DNA from: Pseudoalteromonas atlantica
Lineage (GTDB): Bacteria > Pseudomonadota > Gammaproteobacteria > Enterobacterales > Alteromonadaceae
DNA: 64,000 bases
NCBI GenBank assembly: GCA_007988745.1
Contig: BJUT01000002.1
Coordinates: 101,374 to 165,373 of the forward strand
Direction of reading: 5' to 3'
Both the position numbers and the translations under genes were made by a program. The first letter of the stretch is position 1; each line of letters begins with the position of its first letter. The notes beneath the pieces are model-generated. The model worked only from the letters and a program-made list of their open reading frames with translations, was not told the origin of the DNA and made no database searches. This document shows positions 38,398-48,684 of the stretch, in pieces.

Positions 38398-39579
38398 ATG
38401 GCAAAGTTGGTACTAACGATTGATGACGATTTGTATGTTCATCGAATTATTGAAGAGGCTTTAGCGGGCTTTTGTAAGCTTATTCACGCTAAAGATGGCG
38501 AACAAGGACTTAAGCTAGCCAAAAAGCACACGCCCGACATAATTTTACTTGATATAGAAATGCCCGGTAAATCCGGCTACCAAGTATGCCAAGCACTAAA
38601 AGAAGATGAGTCAACACACGATATACCCGTTATGTTTTTATCCTCTAAGGTGGAGCTTAACGATAGAGTAAAAGGTTACAGCGTAGGCGCGTCTGACTAC
38701 ATAATAAAACCCTTCAACACCGAAGAGCTAATGGCACGCATTAAAGTGCTTTATGAGTACCGGCAGCAATGTGAAAAGCTAAAATTTGATGTAGCTAAAG
38801 CGCAAGATACCGCCGCAATGGCCTTGGCGGAGTCGGGGGATATGGGGCGTATTGTTAGGTTTGTGGGGCAAAGCTATCACTGTCATAACTTTCAGTCGTT
38901 AAGCGAGCACTTACTTGCCTTTTTTAGCCCGTTTAATTTAGACGTTGTTATTGTATTTTGGTATCAAGGGGGGAGCTATTTTTATAGTTTAGAAAGTGGC
39001 GTATGCCCGCTCGAGCAGGAGCTTTTAGAGCAGCACCGTAATGCCAAGCGGTTTGTTGATATTGGTAGCAGCACCATTATTAACTACCCCAAAATATCTT
39101 TATTAATTAAAAATATGCCGGCTGATAATCGTGCTTTATACGGCCGTTATAAAGACTTATTCCCGCACATACTCGAAGTGACAAACGAAAAGGTCGTTGC
39201 TATGGAAAGAAACGAAAATAGCTTTGAACAAGCCACCCAAATTAGCACTGCTTTGCAAGATATAGTAAAGCAGCTTACTAGCCAAAATGTTGTACAAAAC
39301 GACTACACAAGGCAGTTTATAGAGCAGCTTCATGAACTTAACTGTGCAATTAAACAAACACAAGCACACGCCAATCCTGCCGATTTAACTTTATACATGT
39401 CGCAATTAGACGAAACTATGCAGCTGCTAGTAACCGCAAATAGTGATTTAGCGTTTATAAAGTACCAGCTTAAACAAGTGACCGAGAGCCGCAACGAATT
39501 ATTGTGCAACTTACGCTCTAAAGTAGAGGAGGCCAGCTCACATAGTCTTGCGCATCAAAGCGATATAGAGCTATTTTAG
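38398..39579 (+). CDS. Response regulator with an uncharacterised C-terminal region
   Basis: This 393-residue protein begins with a complete CheY-type receiver domain (about 1-122): acidic pocket DDD at 9-11, phosphoacceptor Asp52 in LLDIEMPG, a Ser in FLSSK and Lys in IIKPF. The rest (about 130-393) has no DNA-binding, GGDEF, EAL or HD-GYP motif. It contains a possible GAF-like alpha/beta segment (about 150-260) and a helical end with predicted coiled coils (about 270-385). The partner kinase is not nearby. It has its own start after the prlC terminator. Its output is unknown. Confidence 0.75.
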   Translation: MAKLVLTIDDDLYVHRIIEEALAGFCKLIHAKDGEQGLKLAKKHTPDIILLDIEMPGKSGYQVCQALKEDESTHDIPVMFLSSKVELNDRVKGYSVGASDYIIKPFNTEELMARIKVLYEYRQQCEKLKFDVAKAQDTAAMALAESGDMGRIVRFVGQSYHCHNFQSLSEHLLAFFSPFNLDVVIVFWYQGGSYFYSLESGVCPLEQELLEQHRNAKRFVDIGSSTIINYPKISLLIKNMPADNRALYGRYKDLFPHILEVTNEKVVAMERNENSFEQATQISTALQDIVKQLTSQNVVQNDYTRQFIEQLHELNCAIKQTQAHANPADLTLYMSQLDETMQLLVTANSDLAFIKYQLKQVTESRNELLCNLRSKVEEASSHSLAHQSDIELF

Positions 39580-39629
39580 TGCTCTAACGCTTGTTATACT
39601 GCAGCTGAAATTTTTCGTCGGAGTGTGTA

Positions 39630-40385
39630 GTGGTTATTCAGTGTGCTTTTAAAGAGTGTCGCCCATATTTAAATGAGCTAGAAACGCGTTTTAACTTAGC
39701 CCAATGGGCGCAAAGTTGTAGCGGTTTTACTCTGCATTACGACGATAAGGGCCTTAGCCTTTTAAAAAGCGACGAGCCTAAACTTGGCGCAATAAACGTA
39801 GACTTTGTAACAGGTGCTGTTGCTCACAGGCGTAAGTTTGGCGGCGGCAAAGGCCAATCAATCGCAAAAGCGGTAGGGTTAAATAAAGGCGCAACCCCTG
39901 TTGTACTTGATGCTACTGCCGGGCTTGGCCGAGATGGCTTTGTGCTAGCGTCACTTGGCTGTAAGGTTATACTGCATGAGCGCCACCCTGTGGTAGCGGC
40001 TTTATTGTTTGATGGCTTAAAACGCGCTTACGAAGATGCAGAGATTGGTTCTTGGATGCAGCAAAATATGAGTTTAGTGTTTGGCTCAAGCCACACTTTG
40101 TTAGAGCAGTGCGAGAGCATGCCCGATGTAGTGTATTTAGATCCTATGTTTCCACACCGAGAAAAATCAGCGTTAGTTAAAAAAGAAATGCGTGTATTTC
40201 AGGCATTAGTAGGCGCAGATACCGACGCAGATGACTTACTTGAATTCGCCTACCCACTTGCCAGTAAGCGTGTGGTAGTTAAACGCCCCGATTACGCCCC
40301 ATTTTTAAACAACCAAACCCCCAGCATGCAAATTAAAACAAAAAAGAACCGTTTTGATGTGTATGTAAAAGCGGCCATGGTTTAA
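39630..40385 (+). CDS. rsmJ: 16S rRNA (guanine-1516-N2) methyltransferase RsmJ
   Basis: This 251-residue SAM-dependent methyltransferase has [19 protein letters not shown] (about 56-74), the SAM-binding [17 protein letters not shown] (about 91-107) and the catalytic-type [10 protein letters not shown] (about 169-178). The GTG start at 39630 is set by GGAG six bases upstream. RsmJ methylates G1516 of 16S rRNA. The neighbouring prlC fits the E. coli order. Confidence 0.93.
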   Translation: MVIQCAFKECRPYLNELETRFNLAQWAQSCSGFTLHYDDKGLSLLKSDEPKLGAINVDFVTGAVAHRRKFGGGKGQSIAKAVGLNKGATPVVLDATAGLGRDGFVLASLGCKVILHERHPVVAALLFDGLKRAYEDAEIGSWMQQNMSLVFGSSHTLLEQCESMPDVVYLDPMFPHREKSALVKKEMRVFQALVGADTDADDLLEFAYPLASKRVVVKRPDYAPFLNNQTPSMQIKTKKNRFDVYVKAAMV

Positions 40386-40484
40386 CGGTATTTAGCGTGT
40401 TGATCGGCTTTAAGGATCTAGGATCTTAGCGCGCTTTTATGTTAGAATTCGCACAATTTTTTGGCATAGTAAAGTAGCACAGCA

Positions 40485-41213
40485 ATGATCTTAGATGATA
40501 TTCGCATCGTTTTAGTTAATACCTCACACTCTGGCAACATTGGTTCGGCGGCTCGCGCCATGAAAACCATGGGTTTATCAAAACTGTATTTAGTGGACCC
40601 TGCCTGTGAAGTAGACAGCCATGCAAGCGCCTTAGCAGCCGGTGCAACCGATGTTTTAGGTAATGCGGTTATTGTTGATACCGTGGCTGATGCGATTGCC
40701 GATTGTGCATTAACTATTGGTACGAGTGCTCGTTCGCGCACGCTGTCTTGGCCTATGGTTGAGCCACGTGAGTGCGGTGAAAAGCTAGTTGCTGAGGCTG
40801 TAAACGGCCCTGTAGCGCTTGTATTTGGCCGTGAAAACAGCGGATTAACTAACGAAGAACTACAGCTGTGTAATTACCATGTATGTATTCCTGCAAATCC
40901 ACAGTACAGCTCGCTTAATTTAGCTATGGCGGTACAAACGCTAAGCTACGAAACGCGTATGGCGTTTTTAAATCAGCAGCCAAAGGCTGAGCAAGCAGAC
41001 GATGAGACTGCTTACCCAAGCTCAAAACAAACAGAGTTATTTTACGAGCATTTAGAAGAGACGCTCGATAACACCGGTTTTATTATTAAGCAGCATCCAG
41101 GTTTAGTAATGACCAAGCTACGCCGTTTGTTTAACCGTGCACGCCCAGAAGAGGCAGAGCTGAACATACTGCGCGGTATTCTTACCTCAATTAATAAATC
41201 TATTCCTAAGTAA
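40485..41213 (+). CDS. trmJ: tRNA (cytidine/uridine-2'-O-)-methyltransferase TrmJ
   Basis: This 242-residue SPOUT methyltransferase shows the knot motifs [20 protein letters not shown] (about 9-28), [14 protein letters not shown] (about 111-124) and [17 protein letters not shown] (about 132-148). TrmJ methylates the ribose at position 32 of several tRNAs. It lies immediately before iscR, as in E. coli. A -10-like TAGAAT lies about 40 bases upstream. Confidence 0.95.
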   Translation: MILDDIRIVLVNTSHSGNIGSAARAMKTMGLSKLYLVDPACEVDSHASALAAGATDVLGNAVIVDTVADAIADCALTIGTSARSRTLSWPMVEPRECGEKLVAEAVNGPVALVFGRENSGLTNEELQLCNYHVCIPANPQYSSLNLAMAVQTLSYETRMAFLNQQPKAEQADDETAYPSSKQTELFYEHLEETLDNTGFIIKQHPGLVMTKLRRLFNRARPEEAELNILRGILTSINKSIPK

Positions 41214-41258
41214 GGTATAGCGATTGGTTATAAAAACCTGCGGGTAAATAACGAGCTA

Positions 41259-41283
41259 ATACTTGACTAAAACACTCAAGTAA
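41259..41283 (+). promoter_or_regulatory. IscR type-1 binding site 1
   Basis: A 25-base site begins ATACTTGACTAAAACACTCA and ends AGTAA. It fits the type-1 IscR consensus of two inverted half-sites, with ATACTTGAC on the left and the complement of GAGT on the right. Confidence 0.75.
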
Positions 41284-41297
41284 TTACAATACACCTA

Positions 41298-41322
41298 ATA
41301 CTTGACCAAAAAGGTCAGGTAT
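41298..41322 (+). promoter_or_regulatory. IscR type-1 binding site 2
   Basis: A 25-base site begins ATACTTGACCAAAAAGGTCA and ends GGTAT. Of the three sites it is the most symmetrical match to the [2Fe-2S]-IscR consensus. Confidence 0.8.
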
Positions 41323-41375
41323 TAAAAATTTGTTAATAGAACAGTGTTCTTTAATCAAATTTTTATCAAGTGATA

Positions 41376-41407
41376 ATACTTGACTATTTTACTCTGGTAA
41401 TTAAAAT
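41376..41407 (+). promoter_or_regulatory. iscR promoter overlapped by IscR site 3
   Basis: A -35 box TTGACT (41380-41385) and a -10 box TAAAAT (41402-41407) are 16 bases apart. The third IscR type-1 match (41376-41400, starting ATACTTGACTATTTTACTC) covers the -35 and spacer. Bound IscR would therefore block polymerase, as in the E. coli isc operon. Confidence 0.75.
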
Positions 41408-41433
41408 TTGCACTCTTTTGTGCGGGGGGCGTT

Positions 41434-41925
41434 ATGAAGTTAACATCAAAAGGCAGATATGCCGTAACAGCTATGCTGGATGTTGCACTACATGCGAGTG
41501 TAGGTCCTGTTGCCCTTGCTGATATTTCACAAAGACAAGAAATTTCTTTGTCTTACCTTGAGCAATTATTTGCCCGTTTACGTAAAAATGGCTTAGTGAG
41601 CTCGGTTCGTGGTCCTGGTGGCGGTTATTTGCTAGGCCGAGAAGCCGCGGTTATCTCTGTTGGCGATGTAATTAGCGCCGTAGACGAATCGGTAGATGCA
41701 ACACGTTGCCAAGGTGCCGATACCGGGTGTCAAAGCGGTATGCGTTGTTTAACTCACAACCTATGGTCTGATTTAAGCGCACGTATCGAAGAGTTTTTAA
41801 ATAATATTACCTTAGCTGAATTGGTGGAAAAATCAGATGTGAAAGAAATCGCATCTCGCCAAGATAACAGCATCAATAATGCAATTAAGCAGTTGGAAAA
41901 CATTCAAGTAAGCTGTCAACTATAA
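41434..41925 (+). CDS. iscR: Fe-S cluster-sensing regulator IscR
   Basis: This 163-residue Rrf2-family winged-helix repressor has the N-terminal [16 protein letters not shown] and three cluster cysteines in [14 protein letters not shown], followed by the ligand His in LTHNLW. It represses its own operon when holding a [2Fe-2S] cluster. A strong G6 ribosome site (41423-41428) precedes the ATG. It heads isc genes in the order S, U, A, hscB, hscA, fdx. Confidence 0.97.
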   Translation: MKLTSKGRYAVTAMLDVALHASVGPVALADISQRQEISLSYLEQLFARLRKNGLVSSVRGPGGGYLLGREAAVISVGDVISAVDESVDATRCQGADTGCQSGMRCLTHNLWSDLSARIEEFLNNITLAELVEKSDVKEIASRQDNSINNAIKQLENIQVSCQL

Positions 41926-41950
41926 AAGTTGACCTGCAGCGGAGAGAGAA

Positions 41951-43168
41951 ATGAAGTTACCGATTTATTTAGATTACGCAGCGACCACGCCTGTTGACGA
42001 GCGTGTTGCAAAAGAAATGATGCAATGCCTGACAATGGACGGTAATTTTGGTAATCCTGCGTCACGTTCGCACCGTTTTGGTTGGCAAGCTGAAGAAGTA
42101 GTTGACCAAGCGCGTACAGACATTGCCGATTTAATTAATGCCGACCCGCGTGAAATTGTTTTCACATCGGGCGCAACAGAATCAAATAACCTTGCAATTA
42201 AAGGTGCAGCGCAGTTTTATAAAAAGAAAGGTAAGCACGTTATTACCGCTAAAACTGAGCACAAAGCAGTAATCGATACGTGTCGTGAACTTGAGCGCCA
42301 AGGCTTTGAAGTAACCTACATGGACGTTGAAGAAAACGGCCTATTGGATCTTAAAAAGCTTGAAGAAACTATGCGTGACGACACTATTCTTGTCAGCATT
42401 ATGCACGTTAATAACGAGCTAGGTGTAATTCAAGATATCAATACTATTGGTGAAATGTGTCGCGAACGTAAAATTATGTTCCACGTAGATGCAGCACAAA
42501 GCGCAGGTAAAGTATTAATCGACGTACAACAGCTTAAAGTTGATTTTATGTCGTTCTCAGGCCACAAAGTATATGGCCCTAAAGGTGTTGGCGCACTTTA
42601 CGTTCGTCGTAAACCACGTGCTCGCCTAGAAGCGCAAATGCACGGTGGCGGCCATGAACGTGGTATGCGTTCAGGTACACTTGCAACTCATCAGCTAGTA
42701 GGTATGGGTGCAGCATTTAGAATTGCTAAGCAAGATTTTGAAAAAGATCACGCACACATCAGCGCATTACGTAAACGCCTAATTGACGGCATTATGGCTG
42801 ATATGGACGAAGTATACTTTAACGGCGCACAAGACCAATCAGTACCAGGTATTGTAAACATCAGCTTTAACTTTGTTGAAGGTGAGTCGTTACTTATGGC
42901 AGTAAAAGACATAGCGGTATCATCAGGGTCTGCGTGTACATCAGCAAGCTTAGAGCCTTCATATGTACTACGCGCACTTGGCCGTAACGACGAACTAGCA
43001 CACAGCTCAATTCGTTTTAGTATTGGCCGTTTTACTACCGAAGAAGAAATTGATTACACCGTTGAATTAATGAAAAACTCTATCGGTCGCCTACGCGAGA
43101 TGTCTCCTTTATGGGAAATGCATCAAGAAGGTGTTGATTTAGATTCAGTTGAATGGGCTCACCACTAA
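41951..43168 (+). CDS. iscS: Cysteine desulfurase IscS
   Basis: This 405-residue PLP enzyme has the start [14 protein letters not shown], the PLP Lys in [12 protein letters not shown] (about 207) and the catalytic Cys in [14 protein letters not shown] (about 329). It removes sulfur from cysteine and passes it to IscU and to tRNA-modifying enzymes. The length equals E. coli IscS (404). It starts 25 bases after iscR. Confidence 0.98.
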   Translation: MKLPIYLDYAATTPVDERVAKEMMQCLTMDGNFGNPASRSHRFGWQAEEVVDQARTDIADLINADPREIVFTSGATESNNLAIKGAAQFYKKKGKHVITAKTEHKAVIDTCRELERQGFEVTYMDVEENGLLDLKKLEETMRDDTILVSIMHVNNELGVIQDINTIGEMCRERKIMFHVDAAQSAGKVLIDVQQLKVDFMSFSGHKVYGPKGVGALYVRRKPRARLEAQMHGGGHERGMRSGTLATHQLVGMGAAFRIAKQDFEKDHAHISALRKRLIDGIMADMDEVYFNGAQDQSVPGIVNISFNFVEGESLLMAVKDIAVSSGSACTSASLEPSYVLRALGRNDELAHSSIRFSIGRFTTEEEIDYTVELMKNSIGRLREMSPLWEMHQEGVDLDSVEWAHH

Positions 43169-43210
43169 TACGAGTGAGCACCTACCGTAGCAGGTAATGA
43201 GGATAGAATT

Positions 43211-43594
43211 ATGGCTTATAGTGATAAAGTAATCGACCACGTAGAAAACCCACGTAACGTTGGTGTTTTAGACAAAAGTGATCCGTCAGTGGCAACGGGT
43301 ATGGTTGGCGCACCAGCATGTGGTGACGTAATGAAATTGCAAATTAAAGTATCGTCTGAAGGCGTTATTGAAGATGCAAAATTTAAAACATACGGTTGCG
43401 GCAGTGCAATTGCTTCATCGTCACTTGTAACAGAGTGGGTGAAAGGCAAAACACTAGACGAAGCATCAACTATTAAAAACACTGATATCAGTGCAGAGCT
43501 TGAATTACCACCAGTGAAAATTCACTGTTCAATTTTAGCTGAAGATGCAATTCAAGCAGCAATTGCTGATTACAAAAGCAAACAAGCGAAGTAA
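43211..43594 (+). CDS. iscU: Fe-S cluster scaffold IscU
   Basis: This 127-residue scaffold has the three cluster cysteines in GAPACGDV (about 37), GCGSAIASS (about 63) and KIHCSILAEDA (about 106), the Asp next to the first cysteine, and the downstream LPPVKIHCS segment (LPPVK is the HscA recognition motif). It assembles clusters with sulfur from IscS. It starts about 42 bases after iscS. Confidence 0.98.
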   Translation: MAYSDKVIDHVENPRNVGVLDKSDPSVATGMVGAPACGDVMKLQIKVSSEGVIEDAKFKTYGCGSAIASSSLVTEWVKGKTLDEASTIKNTDISAELELPPVKIHCSILAEDAIQAAIADYKSKQAK

Positions 43595-43603
43595 GAGAAA
43601 TTC

Positions 43604-43927
43604 ATGGCAGTGACATTGACAGATGCGGCAGCAAACCGCGTACAATCATTTTTAGCAAACCGCGGTAAAGGTTTAGGCCTGCGCGTTGGCATTAAAACGA
43701 CGGGCTGTTCAGGTCTTGCTTATGTACTCGAGTTTGTTGATGAGCTTAACGAAGACGATGAAACCTTTAAAGCTAAAGGCGTTACCTTAATTGTTGACGC
43801 TAAAAGCTTGGTTTACATCGACGGCACTGAGCTTGACTACACCAAAGAAGGCTTAAATGAAGGGTTTAAATTTAATAACCCTAACCAAGCCGACGAGTGT
43901 GGTTGTGGCGAAAGCTTTACTGTTTAA
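43604..43927 (+). CDS. iscA: Fe-S cluster carrier IscA
   Basis: This 107-residue A-type carrier has the conserved cysteines in TTGCSGLAY (about 36) and DECGCGESF (about 99 and 101). It carries [4Fe-4S] clusters to targets. It lies 9 bases after iscU, with a weak hairpin downstream. Confidence 0.97.
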   Translation: MAVTLTDAAANRVQSFLANRGKGLGLRVGIKTTGCSGLAYVLEFVDELNEDDETFKAKGVTLIVDAKSLVYIDGTELDYTKEGLNEGFKFNNPNQADECGCGESFTV

Positions 43928-43952
43928 GCTCAGCTACCTTTGTAGTATTTTT

Positions 43953-43979
43953 AAGCCCTGCCAGTAATTGTAGGGCTTT
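43953..43979 (+). terminator. Possible attenuator hairpin between iscA and hscB
   Basis: The arms AAGCCCT and AGGGCTT are 12 bases apart and followed by TTGTTATTT. The stem is short and the T run broken, so it may only reduce read-through into hscB. Confidence 0.4.
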
Positions 43980-44023
43980 GTTATTTGTGAAATTTGTATT
44001 TCTAAATTTTATTGGTTGAAGCT

Positions 44024-44551
44024 ATGCGTTACTTTGAGTTATTTGCAATACCAGTTGATTACAACATTGACTTGGCAACAATAAATAAGCATTACCTAGA
44101 GCTGCAGCGCGCAGTGCATCCCGATCGCCACGCTAATGCGAGCAGCCGTGATAAGTTAATGGCCGTACAAAGTACCGCTGAAATTAACGATGCGCTACAA
44201 ACGCTAAAACACCCAGTAAAACGAGCAGAATATATGCTCAGCGAACTAGGTGTTGATATTCGAGCTGAGCAACAAACACTGCAAGATCCAATGTTCTTAA
44301 TGCAGCAAATGGAACTGCGTGAGGAGCTTGAAGAGCTCGCTTCAGCAAGTAATCCTGAGGCCGCTATCGCCAATTTTGAATCACAAATAAAGCAATTAAA
44401 AATCCAATACAGTAATGAACTTGCCGAGCAACTTGCAAGTAACGACGAGGCGCAATATCAACAAGCTGCTGACAACATTCGCAAATTAAAGTTTGTATAT
44501 AAATTAGAAGACGAACTTGAGCGCATTGAAGACAGTTTATTTGACGATTAA
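44024..44551 (+). CDS. hscB: Fe-S co-chaperone HscB
   Basis: The ATG at 44024 (MRYFELF) matches the family start better than the in-frame GTG-type start at 44012. The product of about 175 residues is a J-domain protein with the HPD motif VHPDRHAN (about 33) and a C-terminal helical bundle that binds IscU. It stimulates the ATPase of HscA, which follows. Confidence 0.95.
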   Translation: MRYFELFAIPVDYNIDLATINKHYLELQRAVHPDRHANASSRDKLMAVQSTAEINDALQTLKHPVKRAEYMLSELGVDIRAEQQTLQDPMFLMQQMELREELEELASASNPEAAIANFESQIKQLKIQYSNELAEQLASNDEAQYQQAADNIRKLKFVYKLEDELERIEDSLFDD

Positions 44552-44592
44552 TTACTTGCTGTAAAGCGAGCAACACGAGTTTAAAGAGCATT

Positions 44593-46455
44593 ATGGCATT
44601 ATTGCAAATTGCTGAGCCGGGGCAGAGCGCGGCACCACATGAACACAAATTAGCAATAGGTATTGACCTAGGTACCACTAATTCATTGGTTGCAACGGTA
44701 CAAAGTGGCGAAGCCCGCACATTAACAGATGACCTTGGTGCAGCCATGTTGCCATCGGTTGTGCGTTACCAAGCTGGGGGCATCACGGTAGGCGCCGATG
44801 CTGCACAAGCTGCAACACAAGACCCAGCCAATACCCTTATTTCAGTTAAGCGTTTTTTAGGTAAAACCCAAGCTGAAATAGAGCAAAGCTACGGCCAATT
44901 ACCGTACCAGTTTTGTGAAGATAACGGCTCGCTTGCCATTCAAACCGATGCCGGAAAAATCAGCCCTGTTAAAGCCTCTAGCCATATTTTAGCGGCTCTA
45001 AAAGCGCGTGCAGAGCAAAGCTTTGGTAATCAAGAGATTTTAGGTGCAGTAATTACTGTGCCTGCGTACTTTGATGACGCACAGCGCCAAAGCACTAAAG
45101 ATGCAGCCGAACTTGCTGGCATTAACGTATTACGTTTATTAAACGAGCCAACCGCTGCGGCAGTCGCTTACGGGTTAGACTCGGGCCAAGAAGGTATCAT
45201 TGCTGTTTACGATTTAGGCGGCGGCACCTTTGATATTTCAATACTTCGCTTACACCAAGGTGTGTTTGAAGTAATGGCAACTGGCGGTGATTCAAGCTTA
45301 GGTGGCGATGATTTCGATTCGTTATTAGTCGATTACTTTAAGCAGCAAACTGGTATTTCGGCATTATCGCCTTCTGTGCTTCGCTTATTTATTAATAAAG
45401 CAAAAGCCTGTAAAGAAGCGCTAAGCCAGTATGCAAAAGTAAATGTAGTGCTTGAATTTGACGAGCAAAAACACACAGTAGAAGTGACACGCGAAACCTT
45501 TGACGAGCTGGCTATGCCACTTGTTAAAAAAACACTTCGTTCGTGTCGTCGTGCAGTAAAAGATGCTGGCATCGAAAATGAAGAAGTGCTGCAAGTTGTA
45601 ATGGTAGGTGGTTCAACTCGCATGCCACTGGTTCGCAGCCAAGTTGAAGGCTTTTTTGAAAAAGAGCCGCTAACTTCAATCGACCCGGATCGTGTTGTTG
45701 CACTAGGTGCTGCATTACAAGCTGATGTATTAGTAGGTAACAAGCCCGATTCTGACATGCTATTACTTGATGTATTGCCACTGTCACTTGGCCTTGAAAC
45801 GATGGGTGGGTTAGTTGAAAAAATAATTCCTCGTAATACCACTATTCCTGTTGCTCGTGCACAAGAATTTACTACTTTTAAAGACGGCCAAACGGCAATG
45901 TCTTTACATGTGCTACAAGGTGAGCGCGAACTGGTTGATGATTGCCGCTCGCTGGCTAAATTTAGCTTAAAAGGCATACCGGCTATGGCAGCAGGTGCTG
46001 CACATATTCGTGTTACCTTTAAAGTGGATGCCGATGGCTTGTTAAGTGTATCAGCAATGGAAAAATCAACTGGTGTGCAAGCTGAAATTCAAGTTAAACC
46101 ATCATTTGGCTTATCTGATGACCAAGTAGCTAACATGCTTAAAGAGTCAATGAGTAACGCTAAAGACGACATGCAAGCACGTATGCTTAAAGAGCAACAA
46201 GTAGAAGCGCTACGTGTTATAGAAGCACTAGAGGCGTCACTTGCTAGCGACGGTGACTTGCTCGACGATATTCAACTTGCTAATTTAAAAGCTGAAATAA
46301 GCGAGCTTGCTAAAGTGCGCGAAACCGCACAGCAACCAGGTGAAATTAAAGCCGCAATTGAAAAAGTAGATAACGCTAGCAGCGATTTTGCCTCGCGCAG
46401 AATGGATGCATCAATTAAAAAGGCCCTTACAGGGCAGTCAGTAGACAACGTTTAA
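44593..46455 (+). CDS. hscA: Fe-S chaperone HscA (Hsp70 family)
   Basis: This 620-residue Hsp70 paralogue has the nucleotide-binding motifs [12 protein letters not shown] (about 24-35), [14 protein letters not shown] (about 206-219) and [13 protein letters not shown] (about 335-347), followed by a substrate-binding domain. HscA releases clusters from IscU together with HscB. Length and gene order match E. coli. Confidence 0.97.
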   Translation: MALLQIAEPGQSAAPHEHKLAIGIDLGTTNSLVATVQSGEARTLTDDLGAAMLPSVVRYQAGGITVGADAAQAATQDPANTLISVKRFLGKTQAEIEQSYGQLPYQFCEDNGSLAIQTDAGKISPVKASSHILAALKARAEQSFGNQEILGAVITVPAYFDDAQRQSTKDAAELAGINVLRLLNEPTAAAVAYGLDSGQEGIIAVYDLGGGTFDISILRLHQGVFEVMATGGDSSLGGDDFDSLLVDYFKQQTGISALSPSVLRLFINKAKACKEALSQYAKVNVVLEFDEQKHTVEVTRETFDELAMPLVKKTLRSCRRAVKDAGIENEEVLQVVMVGGSTRMPLVRSQVEGFFEKEPLTSIDPDRVVALGAALQADVLVGNKPDSDMLLLDVLPLSLGLETMGGLVEKIIPRNTTIPVARAQEFTTFKDGQTAMSLHVLQGERELVDDCRSLAKFSLKGIPAMAAGAAHIRVTFKVDADGLLSVSAMEKSTGVQAEIQVKPSFGLSDDQVANMLKESMSNAKDDMQARMLKEQQVEALRVIEALEASLASDGDLLDDIQLANLKAEISELAKVRETAQQPGEIKAAIEKVDNASSDFASRRMDASIKKALTGQSVDNV

Positions 46456-46465
46456 AGAGGTTAGA

Positions 46466-46804
46466 ATGCCACAAATTATTTTTCTTCCCCATCCGGAATT
46501 ATGTCCTGACGGTGCAGCACTTGAAGCGCCTGCGGGCGAAACAGTCCTTGATGTGGCCCTTAAAAACGGCATTAGCATTCCACACGCATGTGAAAAATCG
46601 TGTGCATGTACTACATGCCATTTAGTGATCCGCGAAGGCTTTGACTCACTAGATGAAAGCGATGAGCTAGAAGACGACATGCTAGATAAAGCATGGGGCT
46701 TAGAGTCAGAATCTCGCTTAGGATGCCAAGCAGTTATTAGAGATGAAGACTTAGTGGTTGAAATACCTAAGTACAATCTCAATATCGTTAATGAAGAGCA
46801 CTAG
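46466..46804 (+). CDS. fdx: ISC-type [2Fe-2S] ferredoxin
   Basis: This 112-residue adrenodoxin-type ferredoxin has the cluster motif CEKSCACTTC (about 42-51) and the fourth ligand Cys in SRLGCQAV (about 87). It gives electrons for cluster assembly on IscU. It ends the operon. The usual small iscX is not seen after it; a terminator follows directly. Confidence 0.96.
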   Translation: MPQIIFLPHPELCPDGAALEAPAGETVLDVALKNGISIPHACEKSCACTTCHLVIREGFDSLDESDELEDDMLDKAWGLESESRLGCQAVIRDEDLVVEIPKYNLNIVNEEH

Positions 46805-46827
46805 TTTTTAATTAACGAGAATTTTTT

Positions 46828-46858
46828 AAAAGCCGCTGTTTTTTACAGCGGCTTTTTT
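46828..46858 (+). terminator. Rho-independent terminator after fdx
   Basis: A 12-bp stem (AAAAGCCGCTGT against ACAGCGGCTTTT) with a T5 loop is followed by T, 24 bases after the fdx stop. Confidence 0.9.
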
Positions 46859-46880
46859 GTTTAAGAGATTGTATAAGCAC

Positions 46881-47159
46881 GTAGCAGCGACTTTATGTCG
46901 CGTTTTTAAATGAATGATCACGTAATCATAATCGCCGGGTAAACCCGCTGCTACATTTACACCTTAGCAGCGACTTTACGTCGTGTTTTTAAATGAATGA
47001 CCACGTAATCATAATCGCGGGGTAAACCCGCTGCTACATCTTACACCGTAGCAGCGACTTTATGTCGCGTTTTTAAAATAGGCCTAGATCTAAAGTGATC
47101 ACGTTTTACAGGTCAATTACAGTCAAGGAATTATCGCTTTTGGCTAAACCCGCTGCTAC
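46881..47159. repeat. Three-unit REP/BIME-like repeat array
   Basis: Three units (46881-46954, 46964-47037, 47048-47159) each start GTAGCAGCGACTTTATGTCG or close to it and end CGGGTAAACCCGCTGCTAC or close to it, so the ends are inverted repeats of GTAGCAGCG. Each arm can also fold into its own small hairpin (CGAC...GTCG and CGGGT...ACCCG). Units 1 and 2 differ at only a few bases, while unit 3 has a longer, different core. It fills most of the 395-base gap after fdx. Confidence 0.85.
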
Positions 47160-47199
47160 GCGTTTTACCTAACCCATAAAACTATTTCGGAGGTCTATT

Positions 47200-48627
47200 T
47201 TGAGTAATCTAATTTTTTGTGACTCGTTTATTAATGGTGAATTTTATAAAACCAATAAACGTTTTAGCGTTGACGACCCCGCGACCGAAAAAAGTATTGT
47301 TGAAGTAAGTGATATAGACGAGCAAGGCGTTAATAGCGCAATAAAGGCAGCGCAAGGTGCGTTTGTTAAGTTAAAATCAACCAATGCTACTGAGCGAAGT
47401 GATACGCTAATGCGTTGGTATGAGCTGGTAATAAAACACAAGCAAACGCTTGCTGAGCTAATGACAAAAGAGCAAGGTAAACCGCTTAAAGAGTCGTTAG
47501 GTGAAATAGACTATGGCGCTGGGTTTATAAAATGGTTTGCAGAAGAAGCTAAACGCAGTTACGGCGATGTGATCCCCCCAACCGACGATACACATAGATT
47601 AACGAGCTTTAAACAACCTGTAGGCGTTGTGGCTGGCATTACTCCTTGGAACTTTCCGGTTGCTATGGTGACACGTAAAGTGGCGCCAGCATACGCTGCA
47701 GGCTGTAGCTTTGTGCTAAAACCTTCTGAATATACACCTTTATGTGCTTTGGCATTGGCATACCTTGCCGATCAAGCGGGGTTTGTAAAAGGGGCTTTTA
47801 ACGTACTGATTTCGCAAGACGCAAAAACAGTCGGACAAATACTTACTGACTCAGAAGTGGTGCGCAAATTTACTTTTACAGGTTCAACAGGCGTAGGCAA
47901 GCAGTTACTTTCTCAGTGTGCGGGTACGATTAAACGTACCTCCATGGAACTTGGCGGAAACGCCCCCTTTATTATTTTTGATAACGCCGATATAGACGAA
48001 GCAATCGACGGCCTTATGGCGGCTAAGTTTAGAAACAGTGGCCAAGCATGTGTAGCCGCAAACCGCATTTTTATTCAGCGCAGTATTTTAGATGAAGTGC
48101 TGAGTAAAATTACGCCTAAAGTAGCCGCATTAAAAGTAGCCAACGGGTTTGAAGAGGACGTAGACATTGGCCCCCTTATTTACCCAAAAGCGAAAGAAAA
48201 AGTGCAGCAGCTTGTGCAAGATGCACTTGATAAAGGCGCAGACCTAATAGGGGATAGCGGCGACTTAGGTGGCAGCTTTCAAAATCCGCTTATTGTTACT
48301 AACGTAACGACCGAAATGGATATATACCACGAAGAAGTATTTGGCCCAGTATTAACGGTTATTCCTTTTGATGAGGAAAGCGAAGTACTAGCCCTTGCTA
48401 ACGATGTTCCATATGGCTTAGCGGCTTATTTTTATAGTCAAAATATCAAGCAGATCTATCGTATTAGCGAAGGGCTTGAGTTTGGCATGGTTGGTGTTAA
48501 CGAAGGGGTTATATCTAACCCTGTGGCACCGTTTGGTGGAGTTAAGCAATCTGGATTAGGCCGAGAAGGCGGCCATCAAGGGCTTGATGAATACCTCGAA
48601 GAAAAGTACGTGTGTATCAAAGTTTAA
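47200..48627 (+). CDS. NAD(P)-dependent succinate-semialdehyde dehydrogenase-type aldehyde dehydrogenase
   Basis: This 475-residue aldehyde dehydrogenase has the Asn motif GITPWNFP (about 147-154), the nucleotide-binding FTGSTGVGK (about 226-234), general-base Glu250 in MELGGNAP and catalytic Cys284 in NSGQACVAA. Overall similarity, including YGDVIPP and EGLEFGMVGVNEG, fits the GabD/succinate-semialdehyde group, but glutarate-semialdehyde use is possible. The TTG start at 47200 is set by CGGAGG six bases upstream, with no nearby in-frame ATG. No gabT or transporter is adjacent. Confidence 0.85.
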   Translation: MSNLIFCDSFINGEFYKTNKRFSVDDPATEKSIVEVSDIDEQGVNSAIKAAQGAFVKLKSTNATERSDTLMRWYELVIKHKQTLAELMTKEQGKPLKESLGEIDYGAGFIKWFAEEAKRSYGDVIPPTDDTHRLTSFKQPVGVVAGITPWNFPVAMVTRKVAPAYAAGCSFVLKPSEYTPLCALALAYLADQAGFVKGAFNVLISQDAKTVGQILTDSEVVRKFTFTGSTGVGKQLLSQCAGTIKRTSMELGGNAPFIIFDNADIDEAIDGLMAAKFRNSGQACVAANRIFIQRSILDEVLSKITPKVAALKVANGFEEDVDIGPLIYPKAKEKVQQLVQDALDKGADLIGDSGDLGGSFQNPLIVTNVTTEMDIYHEEVFGPVLTVIPFDEESEVLALANDVPYGLAAYFYSQNIKQIYRISEGLEFGMVGVNEGVISNPVAPFGGVKQSGLGREGGHQGLDEYLEEKYVCIKV

Positions 48628-48684
48628 AAACGATGACACCATAAACCATGAAAAATTGGTTACCCAGCACGGTTTAGGTTACTA

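Noticed and set aside
45333-45977. Long opposite-strand frame of 214 codons inside hscA
   Set aside because: Antisense to the conserved Hsp70 coding sequence, with low-complexity Ser/Thr translation.
46881-47159. Possible CRISPR array
   Set aside because: Only three units, each an imperfect palindrome with unequal length; no constant repeat with unique spacers and no cas genes.
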